Shown here piece after piece: positions 51,252-61,229 of a DNA stretch of 64,000 bases. Numbering within the stretch: position 1 is the first letter of the stretch; each line of letters starts with the position of its first letter. Origin of the DNA: Vulcanimicrobiota bacterium (GTDB lineage Bacteria; Vulcanimicrobiota; Vulcanimicrobiia; Vulcanimicrobiales; Vulcanimicrobiaceae); contig DAHUZB010000033.1 in NCBI GenBank assembly GCA_027306785.1, positions 39,101 to 103,100 of the forward strand, written 5' to 3'. The notes under the pieces are model-generated. The model was not told where the DNA came from and made no database searches. It worked only from the letters and a program-made list of their open reading frames with translations. The position numbers and the translations under genes are program-made.

Positions 51252-54200
51252 TCAGAACGTCGGCTCGCCCATGCGCGTACGCTCGTCGGGCGGCACCTCC
51301 CGGTCGACCCGACCTTCGTGGTGTGCGCGTCGCCGTCCGGCGCGTATGTTGCAGGTGAGCGTCTTCGATTCGTGGATCGAAACGTTCGGATCGACCGCGA
51401 TCGGAATCAGTTCCCCGACCGAATCGCCGCGCGCGAACGCGACCATGCTGCCGTAGTTGTACGGGATGCCGATCTGATGGATCTTCTTCCCGTTTACGCG
51501 GAGCGGGCGCATGCGTCCGGAGACGAGCGCGCGCGCTTCCATCTCGCCGAGCGCGGTCGAGATCGTTACGTACTCGCCGTTCTTGATGCCCTTGCTCACC
51601 GCGAGTTCGGGGTCGATCTCGGCGAACGCCGACGGCTGCAATTCCGCGAGCCACGGTACGTACCGCGTCATGATGCCGGACATCTCGGTAACGCGATAGG
51701 TGGTCATCACGTACGGGTATTCGGCATCCACCGGCTTGTTGTAGGCGTTGTCGCGGCGGATCCACTCGCGCATCAGCGGATTGCTCTGCTGTGCGTAGAT
51801 GGGGTTCTCGACCACCGATTGCAGCGGCTCGTAGTGCGCGGGCAGCGGCGCGTCTTGCAGCCCGGCGGGTACGAAGAGCTGCGCGACGCCGTCGACGTTC
51901 ATGATGAACGGATCGGCTCCGCTATGGAACGCCATGCCCTTCGCGTGTTTGTCGGCGGGTGTGGAGGGCGCCTTGGTCTTGGGAAAATCGGGGACGTCGA
52001 CGCCGGTCCATTCGCCTTTGGCCTCGTCCCACCACACGTACTTCTTGCGCTCGCTCCACGGCTTGCCGCTCGGATCGGCGGATGCGCGATTGTAGAGCGT
52101 GCGGCGATTGGCGGGCCAGGCAAAACCCCAATCGAGCGCGGTATACTCGCCGCTCGCATTGCGGTTGCGCGCGCGATTGGTCCGCGCGTCGGGACAGACG
52201 CCGGAGTAAATCCAGCCGCCGCAGGCCGTCGAGCCGTCGCCTTTGAGTTCGGTGAAGCCGCCGACTTGCGTGCGATCGGCGACGTTGAAGCCGTTGATCT
52301 CTTGAAGCACTTTGAGCACCGAGGGCTCGCCCTTCGCGCGCTCGTGCGGATCGTCGTGATCGTAGTCCCACGTGGTGTGCAGGATCGGACGATCCTTCGG
52401 ATCGGTCGAATCCGCGTAGAGTTCTTTGATGCGCTTCATGAACCAGTTGAAATACCACGCATCGCTCTTGCTCGAACCCGCGGGCTCCACGGCCTTGTCG
52501 TGCCATTGCAGCAGGCGGCTCGTCTGCACCATCGTGCCCTCTTTTTCGAGCACGGTCGCGGCCGGGAGAAAGAAGACCTCGGTGCCGATCTTCGCGGGAT
52601 CCGCGCCTTCGCGGCGCCAGAACGAGACCGTCTCGTTATCGTAGCTGTCGATGTTGACGAACCACTCGAGACGCTCCATCGCCGCGCGCACCAACTCGGC
52701 GTTTTGGCCCGATGCGCCCGGATTTTGTCCGATGACGAAGTAGCCTTTCACCGCGCCGTCCTTCATGGCGAAGGTGGTGGGCAGCATCGAATGATCGCCG
52801 ATCAGTTGCGGCAGATACTCGTAGCCGTAGTCGTTCTCGGCGGTCGCGTGCTCGCCGTAGAACGCCTTGAGCAGCGAGATCATGTACGTGGGCGTATTCG
52901 CCCACCAGCCCGTCGCCTTGGTGTTCGTCTTCAGATAGGCATCGAGCGTTTGCTCGTCGCGCAGCGCCGAGGGCATCGGCAGATAGCCCGGGAGCAGGTC
53001 GTAGAGCGTAGGAATATCGGTCGCGCCCTGGATGTTTGCGTGTCCGCGCAGCGCCATGATGCCGCCGCCGGGACGACCGATGTTGCCGAGCAGCGTTTGC
53101 AGGATCGCGGCGGTGCGGATGAACTGCACGCCCGCGGTGTGCTGCGTCCAGCCGACGGCGTAGGCGAATGCGGTCGTGCGCTCGCGTCCGCTGTTTTTCG
53201 CGAGCGTCTCCGCGATCTTCAGGAACTGCTCCTTCGGCGTGCCGCAGGTGCGTTCGACCATCTCCGGCGTGTAGCGCGCGAAGTGGCGTTTGAGCACCTG
53301 ATAGACGCTGCGCGGATGTGCGAGCGTGGGATCCTTTTTGATCACGCCCTGCTCGTCGCGTTCGAACGCCCAGGTGCTCACGTCGTAGCTGCGCGTCTCC
53401 TCGTTGTAGCCCGAGAAGAGACCGTCGAGCTCGTCGGTATCTTTGTACGCTTCGCCGACGATATAGCTCGCATTGGTATAGGCCTCGACGTACTCGCGGA
53501 AGATCTTGTCGTTCGCGAGGACGTAGTTGATGATGCCGCCCAGAAACGCGATATCGGTGCCGCTGCGAATCGGGGCATAGATATCCGCCACCGCCGAGGT
53601 GCGCGTAAAGCGCGGATCGACGTGGATGATCGTCGCGCCGCGTTCTTTCGCTTTCATCACGAAGCGGAACGCGACCGGGTGCGCCTCCGCGAAATTGGAG
53701 CCCTCGATTAAAATGCAGTCAGCGTTTTGGAGATCGGGAACCCAGACCGTCGCGCCGCCGCGACCGAACGAGGTGCCGAGACCCGGCACCGTCGAGGAGT
53801 GTCATATTCGCGCTTGGTTTTCCATCGAGACGACGCCGAGCGCGTGCATGAACTTGCCCAGCATGTAATTCTCTTCCACGCCGAAGGTCGCGCCGCCGAG
53901 CGAGGCGATGCCGAGCGTGTGATTCACGCGTTTGCCGTGGTGCTCGCGTACGAACGTCTCTTCGCGCGTCTTCTTGACCAGTTGCGCGATGCGTTCGAGC
54001 GCCCATTCCAGCGGCCGCTCTTCGTAGCGATCCGAGTACGGCGCGCGATACTTCACGGTCGTCCAGCGTTGGTCGTTGACGGTGAGGCCGAAGAGCGCGG
54101 AGCCTTTCGGGCAGAGATGGCCGCCGTTGATCGGGCTCTCGGGATTGCCTTCGACGTCGAGCAGTTTGCCGTCGTCGCTCACGTAGGCGAGCGTGCTGCA

Positions 54201-54374
54201 GCCGACCGCACAGTAGCCGCACACGCTCGTGACGGCCTTCGCGCCGGCGACGCGGCCTTTCAGGTGCTTGGTTCGCTCGGAGGCGACGTTGGGAAGTAGC
54301 CCGACGCGTTCGGTTATGTCGATACCGGCCTTGCCGGAGAGCATTGCGGTGAGATCGATCGTGGTCTTTGCCAT
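51252..54374 (-). CDS. fdhA: Formate dehydrogenase catalytic subunit, selenocysteine-containing
   Basis: A single reading frame of 1041 codons interrupted by one in-frame TGA at 53802-53804, read here as Sec191; His192 follows, as in known FDHs. The N-terminal [4Fe-4S] site is C52-G-Y-C55-A-V-G-C59 and C88. The molybdopterin-dependent oxidoreductase body follows: GPGTSFGRG-type GLGTSFGRGGATVWVPD, GSNFAEAHPVAFRFVMKAKERGA, GNIGRPGGGIMALRGHANIQGA and the C-terminal MopB domain. The start is ATG 54374 with AAGGAG 6 nt upstream. It oxidises formate to CO2. No Tat motif is seen at the N-terminus. The last 20 residues run into the repeat array. Two separate ORFs (51252-53789 and 53802-54374) are read as one gene. 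Confidence 0.95.
53772..53804 (-). promoter_or_regulatory. SECIS element and UGA(Sec) codon of fdhA
   Basis: On the minus strand the TGA (53804-53802) is followed by 18 nt and then a GGTCT loop (53783-53779), flanked by GGTGCCG (53790-53784) and CGGCACC (53778-53772), a 7-bp perfect stem. A CGA/TCG lower stem with one bulged base supports it. The loop and spacing match the E. coli fdhF SECIS as I recall it, with the GU in the loop recognised by SelB. Confidence 0.9.
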
Positions 54375-54427
54375 GACTGCTCCTTGCGTACCCGCGAACG
54401 CGAGTCGCAACACGGGTGACGGCTGAA

Positions 54428-54455
54428 ATCGGGGAGCGCGTGCGCGCTCCCCGAT
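54428..54455 (-). terminator. GC-rich hairpin between the MFS transporter and fdhA
   Basis: A 13-bp perfect inverted repeat (54428-54440 and 54443-54455, ATCGGGGAGCGCG type). It lies 25 nt after the MFS stop and about 54 nt before the fdhA start. There is no T-run, so it may be a partial terminator, attenuator or processing signal that sets transporter:enzyme ratio. Confidence 0.5.
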
Positions 54456-54479
54456 GGGATCTATGACGCGGAACGTGCG

Positions 54480-55814
54480 CTACGCGGTTGCGCCTTCTCC
54501 GCTCGGCTTCTTCACGAAGAAGGGGATGATCGCCGCTACGAGCAGCATCACCGCGATCCACACGAGGGCCGCCGTGTACGAGCCCGTCTTGTCCTTCACG
54601 AAGCCCGCGATGAACGGTCCGACCACGCCGCCCAAGCCCCAGGCGGTGAGGATGAAGCCGTAGATCTGTCCCATGTACTTCGTGCCGAAGAAGTCGGCGT
54701 TGAACGACGGCATCACGCCGAAGCCGCCGCCGTAGCAGAGCAGGACGATCGCGAAGCAGATGAGCACGCCGCCGAGTCCGCTCAGATGTCCGACGACCAA
54801 GAAAATCACGACCTGCACGAGATACATCACCGTGTAGGCCATGCCGCGTCCGAGGCGATCGGAGATCGCGCCCCAGAAGAAGCGACCGAGGCCGTTGAAG
54901 ACGGCGATCAAGCCGTACCAGAGCGCGGCTGTCGCGGCGCCCGCGCCGGAGAATTCGCTGATCATCGGCACCGCGTTCGAGATGACGAAGATGCCCGCGG
55001 TCACGTTCAGGAAGAGCAGTAGCCACAAACCGTAGAGCTGCGGCATCGCGAAGGCTTGCGCGGGAGAGTAGCTCGGCGTGTGCACCACCGGTGCGGCCGA
55101 CGCGCCGCCGACGGCGAAGCCTTCGGGCGGATTCTTCAGCGCCATCGCGCCCAAGCCGCCGAGGATGATGAAGACGATGCCGGAGACGATGAAGATCATC
55201 ATGATGCCGTGCATGACGTCGGGCGAAAGCTGGTACTGCGACGGATCGAAGGCGGTGCCCGCTTTGATCGCGGCGTCGCGCGCCTTCACGTAGGCGAGCG
55301 CGGGCTTCGCGGCGGCGGCGTAGAGGGCAAAGCGCGTGACGATCTGGTTGTAGAAGAACGCGCCGAGTCCGAAGCCCATCACGACCATGCCGCTGCCGAG
55401 GCCGCGTCGATCGGGAAACCACTTCGTGACCATCGCGACCGGCGTGACGTAGGCCATGCCGTTACCGAAGCCCGCGATCACGCCGTAGGTGAGATCCATC
55501 CACCATTGGCCGAGCGCTTGCGTTCCGAGCCCGGCCAAGAGCACGCCGACGCCCCAGGTGATCGCCCCCACGATCGTCACGGTGCGCGGTCCGACGCGGT
55601 CCTGCCAACGTCCGCCGAAGACGGCGCCGAGGCCCAAGAAAAAGATCGCGGTCTCGAACGGAATCGTCGCAGCTTGCGTCGACCAGTTGAAGCCCGCGAT
55701 AAGCGAGTTCGTGAAGATGCTCCAAGAGTACACCGTACCCAAACACAGCATTACGAGCACGCCGGCAAGCGCGATCGACCATCGGTTGCCGGAGGGTGCC
55801 GGGTTTGCAGCCAT
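54480..55814 (-). CDS. OFA-family MFS transporter (oxalate/formate antiporter type)
   Basis: A 444-aa protein with 12 helices. YSWSIFTNSLIAGF, GRWQDRVGPRTVTIVGA, YGVIAGFGNGMAYVTPVAMVTKWFPDRRGLGSGMVVMGFGLGAF and GGGFGVMPSFNADFFGTKYMGQIYGFILTAWGLGGVVGP are characteristic of the OFA family. It sits directly upstream of the formate dehydrogenase genes on the same strand, so formate import is the natural inference. Its GGAG site is near the ATG. Confidence 0.93.
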   Translation of the reverse strand: MAANPAPSGNRWSIALAGVLVMLCLGTVYSWSIFTNSLIAGFNWSTQAATIPFETAIFFLGLGAVFGGRWQDRVGPRTVTIVGAITWGVGVLLAGLGTQALGQWWMDLTYGVIAGFGNGMAYVTPVAMVTKWFPDRRGLGSGMVVMGFGLGAFFYNQIVTRFALYAAAAKPALAYVKARDAAIKAGTAFDPSQYQLSPDVMHGIMMIFIVSGIVFIILGGLGAMALKNPPEGFAVGGASAAPVVHTPSYSPAQAFAMPQLYGLWLLLFLNVTAGIFVISNAVPMISEFSGAGAATAALWYGLIAVFNGLGRFFWGAISDRLGRGMAYTVMYLVQVVIFLVVGHLSGLGGVLICFAIVLLCYGGGFGVMPSFNADFFGTKYMGQIYGFILTAWGLGGVVGPFIAGFVKDKTGSYTAALVWIAVMLLVAAIIPFFVKKPSGEGATA

Positions 55815-55912
55815 GCGCGTTCTCTCCTTACTCTAGAGTGCAACGAGACGAGATATCTTCAACTATAACTCAGAGCAACGGGAAATCGGATGCGCTTGGT
55901 GCGCGAAGCGGA

Positions 55913-56086
55913 TTACGTGGGCTTTTCGAAGGTACTCGCAACGAACGTCGCGACCACGAGCGCCGTGAACGCCTCGGCGCGCATCGTCGGAAGCGCGAAG
56001 GCGGCGATCACGGCGAGGGCGAGGCCGAACGGCGTCAGCCGCGAGCCGCCGGTGATGAAGTCGTAGATCTCACGCAGCAGCCGCAC
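55913..56086 (-). CDS. Small membrane protein downstream of COG4280-like gene
   Basis: A 57-aa protein started at GTG 56086 (VRLLREIYDFITGGSRLTPFG...). It has two short hydrophobic segments (about 20-34 and 38-50). The gene overlaps the upstream membrane-protein gene by 17 bp. Short proteins with the LREIYDFI-x-G pattern are often found beside such membrane genes. A longer frame to 56143 exists but lacks a clear signal. No function known. Confidence 0.55.
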   Translation of the reverse strand: MRLLREIYDFITGGSRLTPFGLALAVIAAFALPTMRAEAFTALVVATFVASTFEKPT

Positions 56087-56786
56087 GACGATGCACCCCC
56101 ACGAGCAGGGCCGCGATGCACGCATACGCGGCGATAAAGGCAAAGAGCGTCGAATCGCCGAGCCACCACTGCAGCCCGGCGCCTTCGCCGGTCCAATAGG
56201 TGCCGAGCGAGAGCAGCATCACGCCCACGATGCTTTTGAGCGCATTCTCGGGCACGCGCGCGAGCGGCGCACGCAGTGCGATTGCCGCGACGATCACGAG
56301 CGCGAGCGCGACGAGCGCGCCGCCCGCCGACCACGCGACGAGGCGCGGTGTTGACGCGGCGAACGTGACCACGATCACCGCGACCTCGAGACCTTCGACG
56401 AAGACGCCTTGAAACGCGACCGCGATGCCGTGATGATGCTCGCGATCCGCGCGCAGCTCGGCCACTTCGCGTGCGAAAATCGCCGCTTCGTCGTGCTGCG
56501 CTTTACGTCCGGCGTAGCGCCAGACCGCCTTGCGCAGCCATGCGATGCCGAAGAGCACGAGAAACGGGCCGACGACGAGCTCGATGTGTTCGAGCGCGAG
56601 CGCGTTCGCGAGCAGCGGCGCGCCGAGTCCGACGAACGCGACGAGCGCGACCCCGGCGCCGAGCGTGCCGAGGAGCGCCGCGCGCACGCCTTGCGTGTAG
56701 GCCACGGCGAGTACGATCGTCGCCGCCTCCACGAACTCCACCGCCGAGGCGAAGAAGGTGGTTCCGGCCAGGAGCCACGGATTCAC
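56070..56786 (-). CDS. COG4280-like integral membrane protein
   Basis: A 238-aa protein started at GTG 56786 (overlapping the phosphoesterase stop as GTGA). Six or seven helices with acidic residues inside: FASAVEFVEAATIVLAVAYTQGVRAALLG near the N-terminus and FQGVFVEGLEVAVIVVTFAA in the middle form an internal-repeat-like F-V-E...E pattern. This resembles predicted cation or iron transporters (COG4280, TMEM165-like), but transport is not shown. The frame that extends to 57296 is antisense-like and was rejected. Confidence 0.7.
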   Translation of the reverse strand: MNPWLLAGTTFFASAVEFVEAATIVLAVAYTQGVRAALLGTLGAGVALVAFVGLGAPLLANALALEHIELVVGPFLVLFGIAWLRKAVWRYAGRKAQHDEAAIFAREVAELRADREHHHGIAVAFQGVFVEGLEVAVIVVTFAASTPRLVAWSAGGALVALALVIVAAIALRAPLARVPENALKSIVGVMLLSLGTYWTGEGAGLQWWLGDSTLFAFIAAYACIAALLVGVHRRAAAA

Positions 56787-59023
56787 GGTTTCGTCCCCAT
56801 CCCCGCCGCGTGCGCGAGAATGTCGTTGAGCTCCTGCGCGTTCGCATCGTCGGCGTGCGCGAAGTCCATCTTCGCCGAGCGGGCGGCGCCGTACGCGGTC
56901 TTGGCATTGCGCGCGTGTACGTCGATGCGCGGTGCGATCGCGTCGTAGGGGCGCAGACGAGGCGCGAGCGAGAACGCGTCGTACATCGGCGGCGCGACCG
57001 CGTCGTAGATGCTCATCGGCGGCAGGCCGAGGATCAATTCGATCGTGCGCAGCACGCTCGAGGTACTGTAGTGCTCGTGATGCACGCCGGGCGCCGCGTA
57101 CGGCGACGCGAGATAGAAGGTGGTGCGCTGATCGTCCACGTGGTCGGGGCCGTTCTGCGCGTCGTCCTCGATCGCGAAGATCGCGGTATCCTTCCAGTAC
57201 GGCGAGTGCGAGACGACGTCGACCAGGCGACCGAAGGCGTGATCGTTCTGCGCTACGTAGGCTTGGGGGGTGAGCTTGCCCGCACGCGTGCCCCACGTGT
57301 GATCGTTCGGCAGCCGCACGATTTCGAGCGGCGGAAGATCGCGGTGCACGACGTACTGCGTGAACTCACGTTGCCATTCGTCGATGCGCGCTTCGTCGCT
57401 GTAATCGAGATCGAAGCCGGGATAACGCGGATCGATCTTGCCGATCAGCCCCGGCATGTGCGTCGTCGCGGGCAGATGTGCGTCCCGCGGCGTCGAGACG
57501 AACTCGCCGTAGTCGCGAAACGCCACGTGCGCGCGATTCGCGTCATCCCACAGATAGCCGTTGCGCGGCGTGCTCGCGACGGCACCGTCTTCGAAATCGT
57601 AGAGCGGGCGGCGGCCGGCGTAGTTGGAGGGCCAAAAGCGTTCGAGATAGTCGTTTGCGAACGCGGCGGTCGACCAATTGTGCCCGGTGGCGCTCACTTG
57701 CGCGTCGGTGAAGGTGTCGTCGAAGATGCCGAAGCGTTCGGCGAGTGCGTGCTCGTTGGGCGTCACCTTCGCGCCGAACCATGCGAGCTTGGGATCACCG
57801 TTTGCGCCCGGGAGATCGCCGAGCACCTGATCGTAGGTGCGATTCTCTTTGATGATGTAGATCACGTGGTGAATCGGTCCGTGCGCGCGCACCACCGTTT
57901 GCGTGGGCGTGGGGACCGGGCGCGGAATGTTCGCGAGCACCTGCGCGGTGCTCGCCGCATCGAAGGCGCTGCGCGGGATCGCGCGCACCGATCCGATCAA
58001 CGCGGCCGCGACGTAGTGCGGATCGCCGTGCTCCTCGGGATCGAACTGGGGATTCGCGTGCGATGATTCGCCCTTGCCGTTCGTGACGTAGACGGTATGC
58101 GCATCGACCGTAATACCGCTCGGGTACCAGCCGACGGGCATCCGTGCGACGACCCGACCGTCGCGTATCTCCGCGAGCGCGTTCTCCGCGCCGAGCGAGA
58201 CGTAGAGCGTGCCGTCGGGCGCGAGTGCGAGCGCGTTCGGCGATGCACCCGGGCCCTGAGGAAGACCGACGTCGATACGCTGCACCACGCGATCCGTCGC
58301 GAGATCGAGCACGTCGATCGCATCGGCATCGGCACAGGCGATGTAGAGGCGTTTGCCGTCGCGGGAGAGCGCGAGCGCGCTCGGATGCAGGTCCACGGGA
58401 ATCTTCGTGACGGAGCGCTCGCCGTCGCGCAGCGATGCGACGGTGAGCGAGGCGGCGCCGCGATTCGCCACGTAGAGCCGTCCGTCGACGATCGCAAGCG
58501 CGCCGGGATGGAGGCCCGTCGCGATCTCGATGCGCGTTCCGTGCAGCGCATCGACGGCGATCGCCTCGTCATCGAGATCGAAGCTCGCCGCAACGAAGCC
58601 CGAACCGGCGGCGACATCGTCGTTCCAAGCGCGTCCGTGCGAAGATGCGAGCGCGGCGAACGGCGTCGCGCGCTTCGTCGTGAGATCGACGACCTGCGCG
58701 CTATTCTCCGATCCGCCCGCGACGAGCACCCGATCGTCGTTCATCCAGATCGGCGTGCCGAACGCGTCGCGCAGCGGAATCCGCAGTTCGGTGTGCAGAT
58801 CGCGGGTGGAGAGCACGCGTAGCGCGGGCGGATTGAAGCCCGCATCGACGACGGCGAGACGCGTGCCGTCGGGTGAGAGCGCGATGCCTTGCGGCATCGT
58901 GCCCAGGTGCGCCATCGCGCCGACCGGCGGCGAGATCAGCCAATTCGTCGGGAGCCGTGTCGCGCTGACGGCGGCGGCGCCCAGCGCGAGTGCGAGAACG
59001 GCGGGGAGTACGAGACGGCGCAC
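56783..59023 (-). CDS. YncE-like beta-propeller/phosphoesterase fusion protein
   Basis: A 746-aa exported protein started at GTG 59023, GGAGG 8 nt upstream. A signal segment (LVLPAVLALALGAAAVSA) precedes an N-terminal seven-bladed propeller (about 35-330; PQGIALSPDGTRLAVVDAG, ANRGAASLTVASLRDG, LDLATDRVVQRIDVG). A C-terminal phosphoesterase/phospholipase-C-like domain (about 370-700) has HHVIYIIKENRTYDQVLGDL, WSTAAFANDYLERFWPSNYAGRR, FAIEDDAQNGPDHVDDQRTTFYLASPYAAPG, and HEHYSTSSVLRTIELILGLPPMS. It is predicted to hydrolyse phosphate esters in the periplasm or outside. Confidence 0.88.
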   Translation of the reverse strand: MRRLVLPAVLALALGAAAVSATRLPTNWLISPPVGAMAHLGTMPQGIALSPDGTRLAVVDAGFNPPALRVLSTRDLHTELRIPLRDAFGTPIWMNDDRVLVAGGSENSAQVVDLTTKRATPFAALASSHGRAWNDDVAAGSGFVAASFDLDDEAIAVDALHGTRIEIATGLHPGALAIVDGRLYVANRGAASLTVASLRDGERSVTKIPVDLHPSALALSRDGKRLYIACADADAIDVLDLATDRVVQRIDVGLPQGPGASPNALALAPDGTLYVSLGAENALAEIRDGRVVARMPVGWYPSGITVDAHTVYVTNGKGESSHANPQFDPEEHGDPHYVAAALIGSVRAIPRSAFDAASTAQVLANIPRPVPTPTQTVVRAHGPIHHVIYIIKENRTYDQVLGDLPGANGDPKLAWFGAKVTPNEHALAERFGIFDDTFTDAQVSATGHNWSTAAFANDYLERFWPSNYAGRRPLYDFEDGAVASTPRNGYLWDDANRAHVAFRDYGEFVSTPRDAHLPATTHMPGLIGKIDPRYPGFDLDYSDEARIDEWQREFTQYVVHRDLPPLEIVRLPNDHTWGTRAGKLTPQAYVAQNDHAFGRLVDVVSHSPYWKDTAIFAIEDDAQNGPDHVDDQRTTFYLASPYAAPGVHHEHYSTSSVLRTIELILGLPPMSIYDAVAPPMYDAFSLAPRLRPYDAIAPRIDVHARNAKTAYGAARSAKMDFAHADDANAQELNDILAHAAGMGTKP

Positions 59024-59027
59024 GAGA

Positions 59028-60197
59028 TCAACCTCCGATGATGAGTCCGGCGAGCGCACCGAGCAGTACGACCGCCCATGCGGGAACCTTAGCGAGATGC
59101 AGCGCGATGAACGCCGCGACGACGAACGCGATATCGCGCGGCGAATGCACGGCCGACGACCAGATCGGCGTAACGAGCGCGGCGGCGAGCAGACCGATCA
59201 CGCCCGCGTTCGCACCGGCGAGCGCCGCACGCACGCGTTCGTTCGCGGCGAGCGCCCGATAGAACGGCGCGATTCCGGCGAGCAGAAAGAATGACGGTGC
59301 GAAGATCGCGACCGTTCCGACGAGCGCACCGTACGGGCCGAAGGCGGCGTCGTACGCGCGAGCCCCGACATACGATGCGATGGTGAAGAGCGGACCGGGC
59401 ATCGCTTGCGCGGCGGCGTAGCCCGCGAGCAGCGAACGCGCGCTCACGATCTGCGCCGACGCGACCTGTGTTTGCAGCAGCGGCAGCACCACATGTCCGC
59501 CCCCGAAGACGAGGCTGCCCACGCGGAAGAGCGTCGCGGCGAGCATTCCGACGCGATCGCCGCTCGCCGCCCAAACGGCGAGTGCGACGAACGCGGCGGC
59601 AAAGAGGATCAGGATCGCGGCGCCCGCGCGGCGCGAAACGTGCAGATCGAGCCGCGCCTGCGCTGTCGGGATGCGGCCGTAGAGCGCGATGGCGCCGAGG
59701 GCGGCCGCGGCACCGATGGCGATCGGCGTGATCGCGGGAACGCGCACGGCGAGCACCAGCGCGAAAACGCCGGCGGCGACGAGCAGGCGCGACCAATCGG
59801 GAGCGAGCGTCGCGCGCATCGTCACGATCGCCGAGGCGACCACGGCGGTCGCCACGAGCAGGAGACCGTGCAGCCAACCGGCGTGCGGATCGATCCGCGG
59901 CAAAGCGAGGGCGAATGCGGTCATCAGCAACGCCGAGGGCAGGGTGAAACCGACCCACGCGGCGAGCGCGCCGAGCGGCCCCGCCTCGATCCAGCCGATC
60001 AGCATGCCCGTCTGCGAGCTGGACGGTCCGGGGAGCAACTGCGTGAGCGCGATGCATTCGCCGAACGCCGCGTCGTCGAGCAGACGGCGACGATCGACGA
60101 ATTCGCGGTGAAAGTACGCGAGATGAGCCACCGGGCCGCCGAACGACGTGCAGCCGAGCCGGAGGAAGGTGAGGAACACCTTCAAGAGCGTGGTCAT
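59028..60197 (-). CDS. chrA: Chromate transporter (CHR family, two-domain)
   Basis: A 389-aa protein with two homologous CHR halves. The first starts TLLKVFLTFLRLGCTSFGGPVAHLAYFHREFVDRRRLLDDAAFGECIALTQLLPGPSSSQTG, and the second shows FRVGSLVFGGGHVVLPLLQTQV and GYAAAQAMPGPLFTIASYVGA. The start is ATG 60197; the longer frame (60233) adds a basic leader. Family members export chromate or similar anions by a proton-coupled mechanism. It precedes the phosphoesterase gene by 4 nt, on the same transcript. Confidence 0.93.
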   Translation of the reverse strand: MTTLLKVFLTFLRLGCTSFGGPVAHLAYFHREFVDRRRLLDDAAFGECIALTQLLPGPSSSQTGMLIGWIEAGPLGALAAWVGFTLPSALLMTAFALALPRIDPHAGWLHGLLLVATAVVASAIVTMRATLAPDWSRLLVAAGVFALVLAVRVPAITPIAIGAAAALGAIALYGRIPTAQARLDLHVSRRAGAAILILFAAAFVALAVWAASGDRVGMLAATLFRVGSLVFGGGHVVLPLLQTQVASAQIVSARSLLAGYAAAQAMPGPLFTIASYVGARAYDAAFGPYGALVGTVAIFAPSFFLLAGIAPFYRALAANERVRAALAGANAGVIGLLAAALVTPIWSSAVHSPRDIAFVVAAFIALHLAKVPAWAVVLLGALAGLIIGG

Positions 60198-60298
60198 CGC
60201 GCGGTAAGAGGTGCGCCGTGCCCGCGGCGGCAACCTTTGTACGGTTCGAGCGTTTCAAGATTTCGGCGAAACGCACTGTTAAGGAGCATTAAGCGACC

Positions 60299-61225
60299 GT
60301 GGATCTTTCAGCGATTACCGTGTTTTCGGGCGGCGAGTTCCGCCGCTACGACGAAGCGAAAGTCGGCCTGCTCACGCACGGCCTGCAATACGGCACCGGC
60401 TGTTTCGAAGGCATCCGCGGCTACTGGGATGCGCAGGATCGCGAGCTCTATCTGGTGCTGCTGCGCGAACACTACGAACGCTTGAAGATTTCCGCCAAGA
60501 TCCTGATGATGGAGATCCCGCACACCGTCGACGAGTTGATCGCGATCACCGTCGAACTCTGCAAGCGCAACGGTTTCGAGACCGACATCTACATTCGCCC
60601 GTGCGTCTTCAAGTCGGCCGAAGATATCGGCGTGCGTCTGCACAACGTGCCGGATCACTTCGCGATGATCCCGGTTCCGTTCGGCAACTATCTCGACACG
60701 AACAAGGGCCTGAACGTCTGCACCAGCTCGTGGCGCCGCGCCGACGATACGATGGCGCCGCCGCGTGCCAAGATCACCGGTCTCTACGTCAACTCCGCGC
60801 TCGCCAAGAGCGAGGCGATCACGAACGGCTTCGACGAAGCGATCCTGCTCTCGCACGACGGTCATGTGGCCGAAGGTAGCGCCGAGAATCTCTTCCTGAT
60901 CCGCGGCGGCAAGCTCTACACGCCCGATCCTTCACAGAACGTGCTCGAAGGCTGCACCCGCAAAGCGATCATGACGATCGCGGCGCACAACTGCATCGAG
61001 ATCGTGGAGCGTTCGATCGATCGCGGCGAGCTCTATGCGGCCGAGGAGCTGTTCTTCACCGGCACGGCGGCGGGCATCGCGCCGATCGCGTCGATCGATC
61101 GCCGCGTCGTCGGCAACGGTGGTGTGGGAACGATCACGCGCATGCTCTCGGAGACGTATCAGCGCGCGGTGCGCGGGAAAGAAGCGCCGTTCGCTTCGTG
61201 GCTGACGCGCACGTATATGCGTTAG
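60299..61225 (+). CDS. ilvE: Branched-chain amino acid aminotransferase
   Basis: A 308-aa class-IV PLP-dependent aminotransferase. FEGIRGYWDAQD, LREHYERLKISAKILMMEIP, GLYVNSALAKSEAITNGFDEAILLSHDGHVAEGSAENLFLIRGGKLYTPDPSQNVLEG (Lys in N-S-A-L-A-K, Glu in E-G-S), and EELFFTGTAAGIAPIASIDRR are family landmarks. It makes Leu, Ile and Val from 2-oxo acids. GTG start at 60299, with AAGGAG 12 nt upstream. A structured repeat element with an intrinsic-terminator-like hairpin begins 4 nt after its stop. Confidence 0.97.
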   Translation: MDLSAITVFSGGEFRRYDEAKVGLLTHGLQYGTGCFEGIRGYWDAQDRELYLVLLREHYERLKISAKILMMEIPHTVDELIAITVELCKRNGFETDIYIRPCVFKSAEDIGVRLHNVPDHFAMIPVPFGNYLDTNKGLNVCTSSWRRADDTMAPPRAKITGLYVNSALAKSEAITNGFDEAILLSHDGHVAEGSAENLFLIRGGKLYTPDPSQNVLEGCTRKAIMTIAAHNCIEIVERSIDRGELYAAEELFFTGTAAGIAPIASIDRRVVGNGGVGTITRMLSETYQRAVRGKEAPFASWLTRTYMR

Positions 61226-61229
61226 CGCC

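Noticed and set aside
53789..53804. Frameshift or nonsense mutation splitting fdhA
   Set aside because: Both halves are in the same frame, separated by a single UGA followed by a SECIS hairpin at the expected spacing, so selenocysteine is the better reading.
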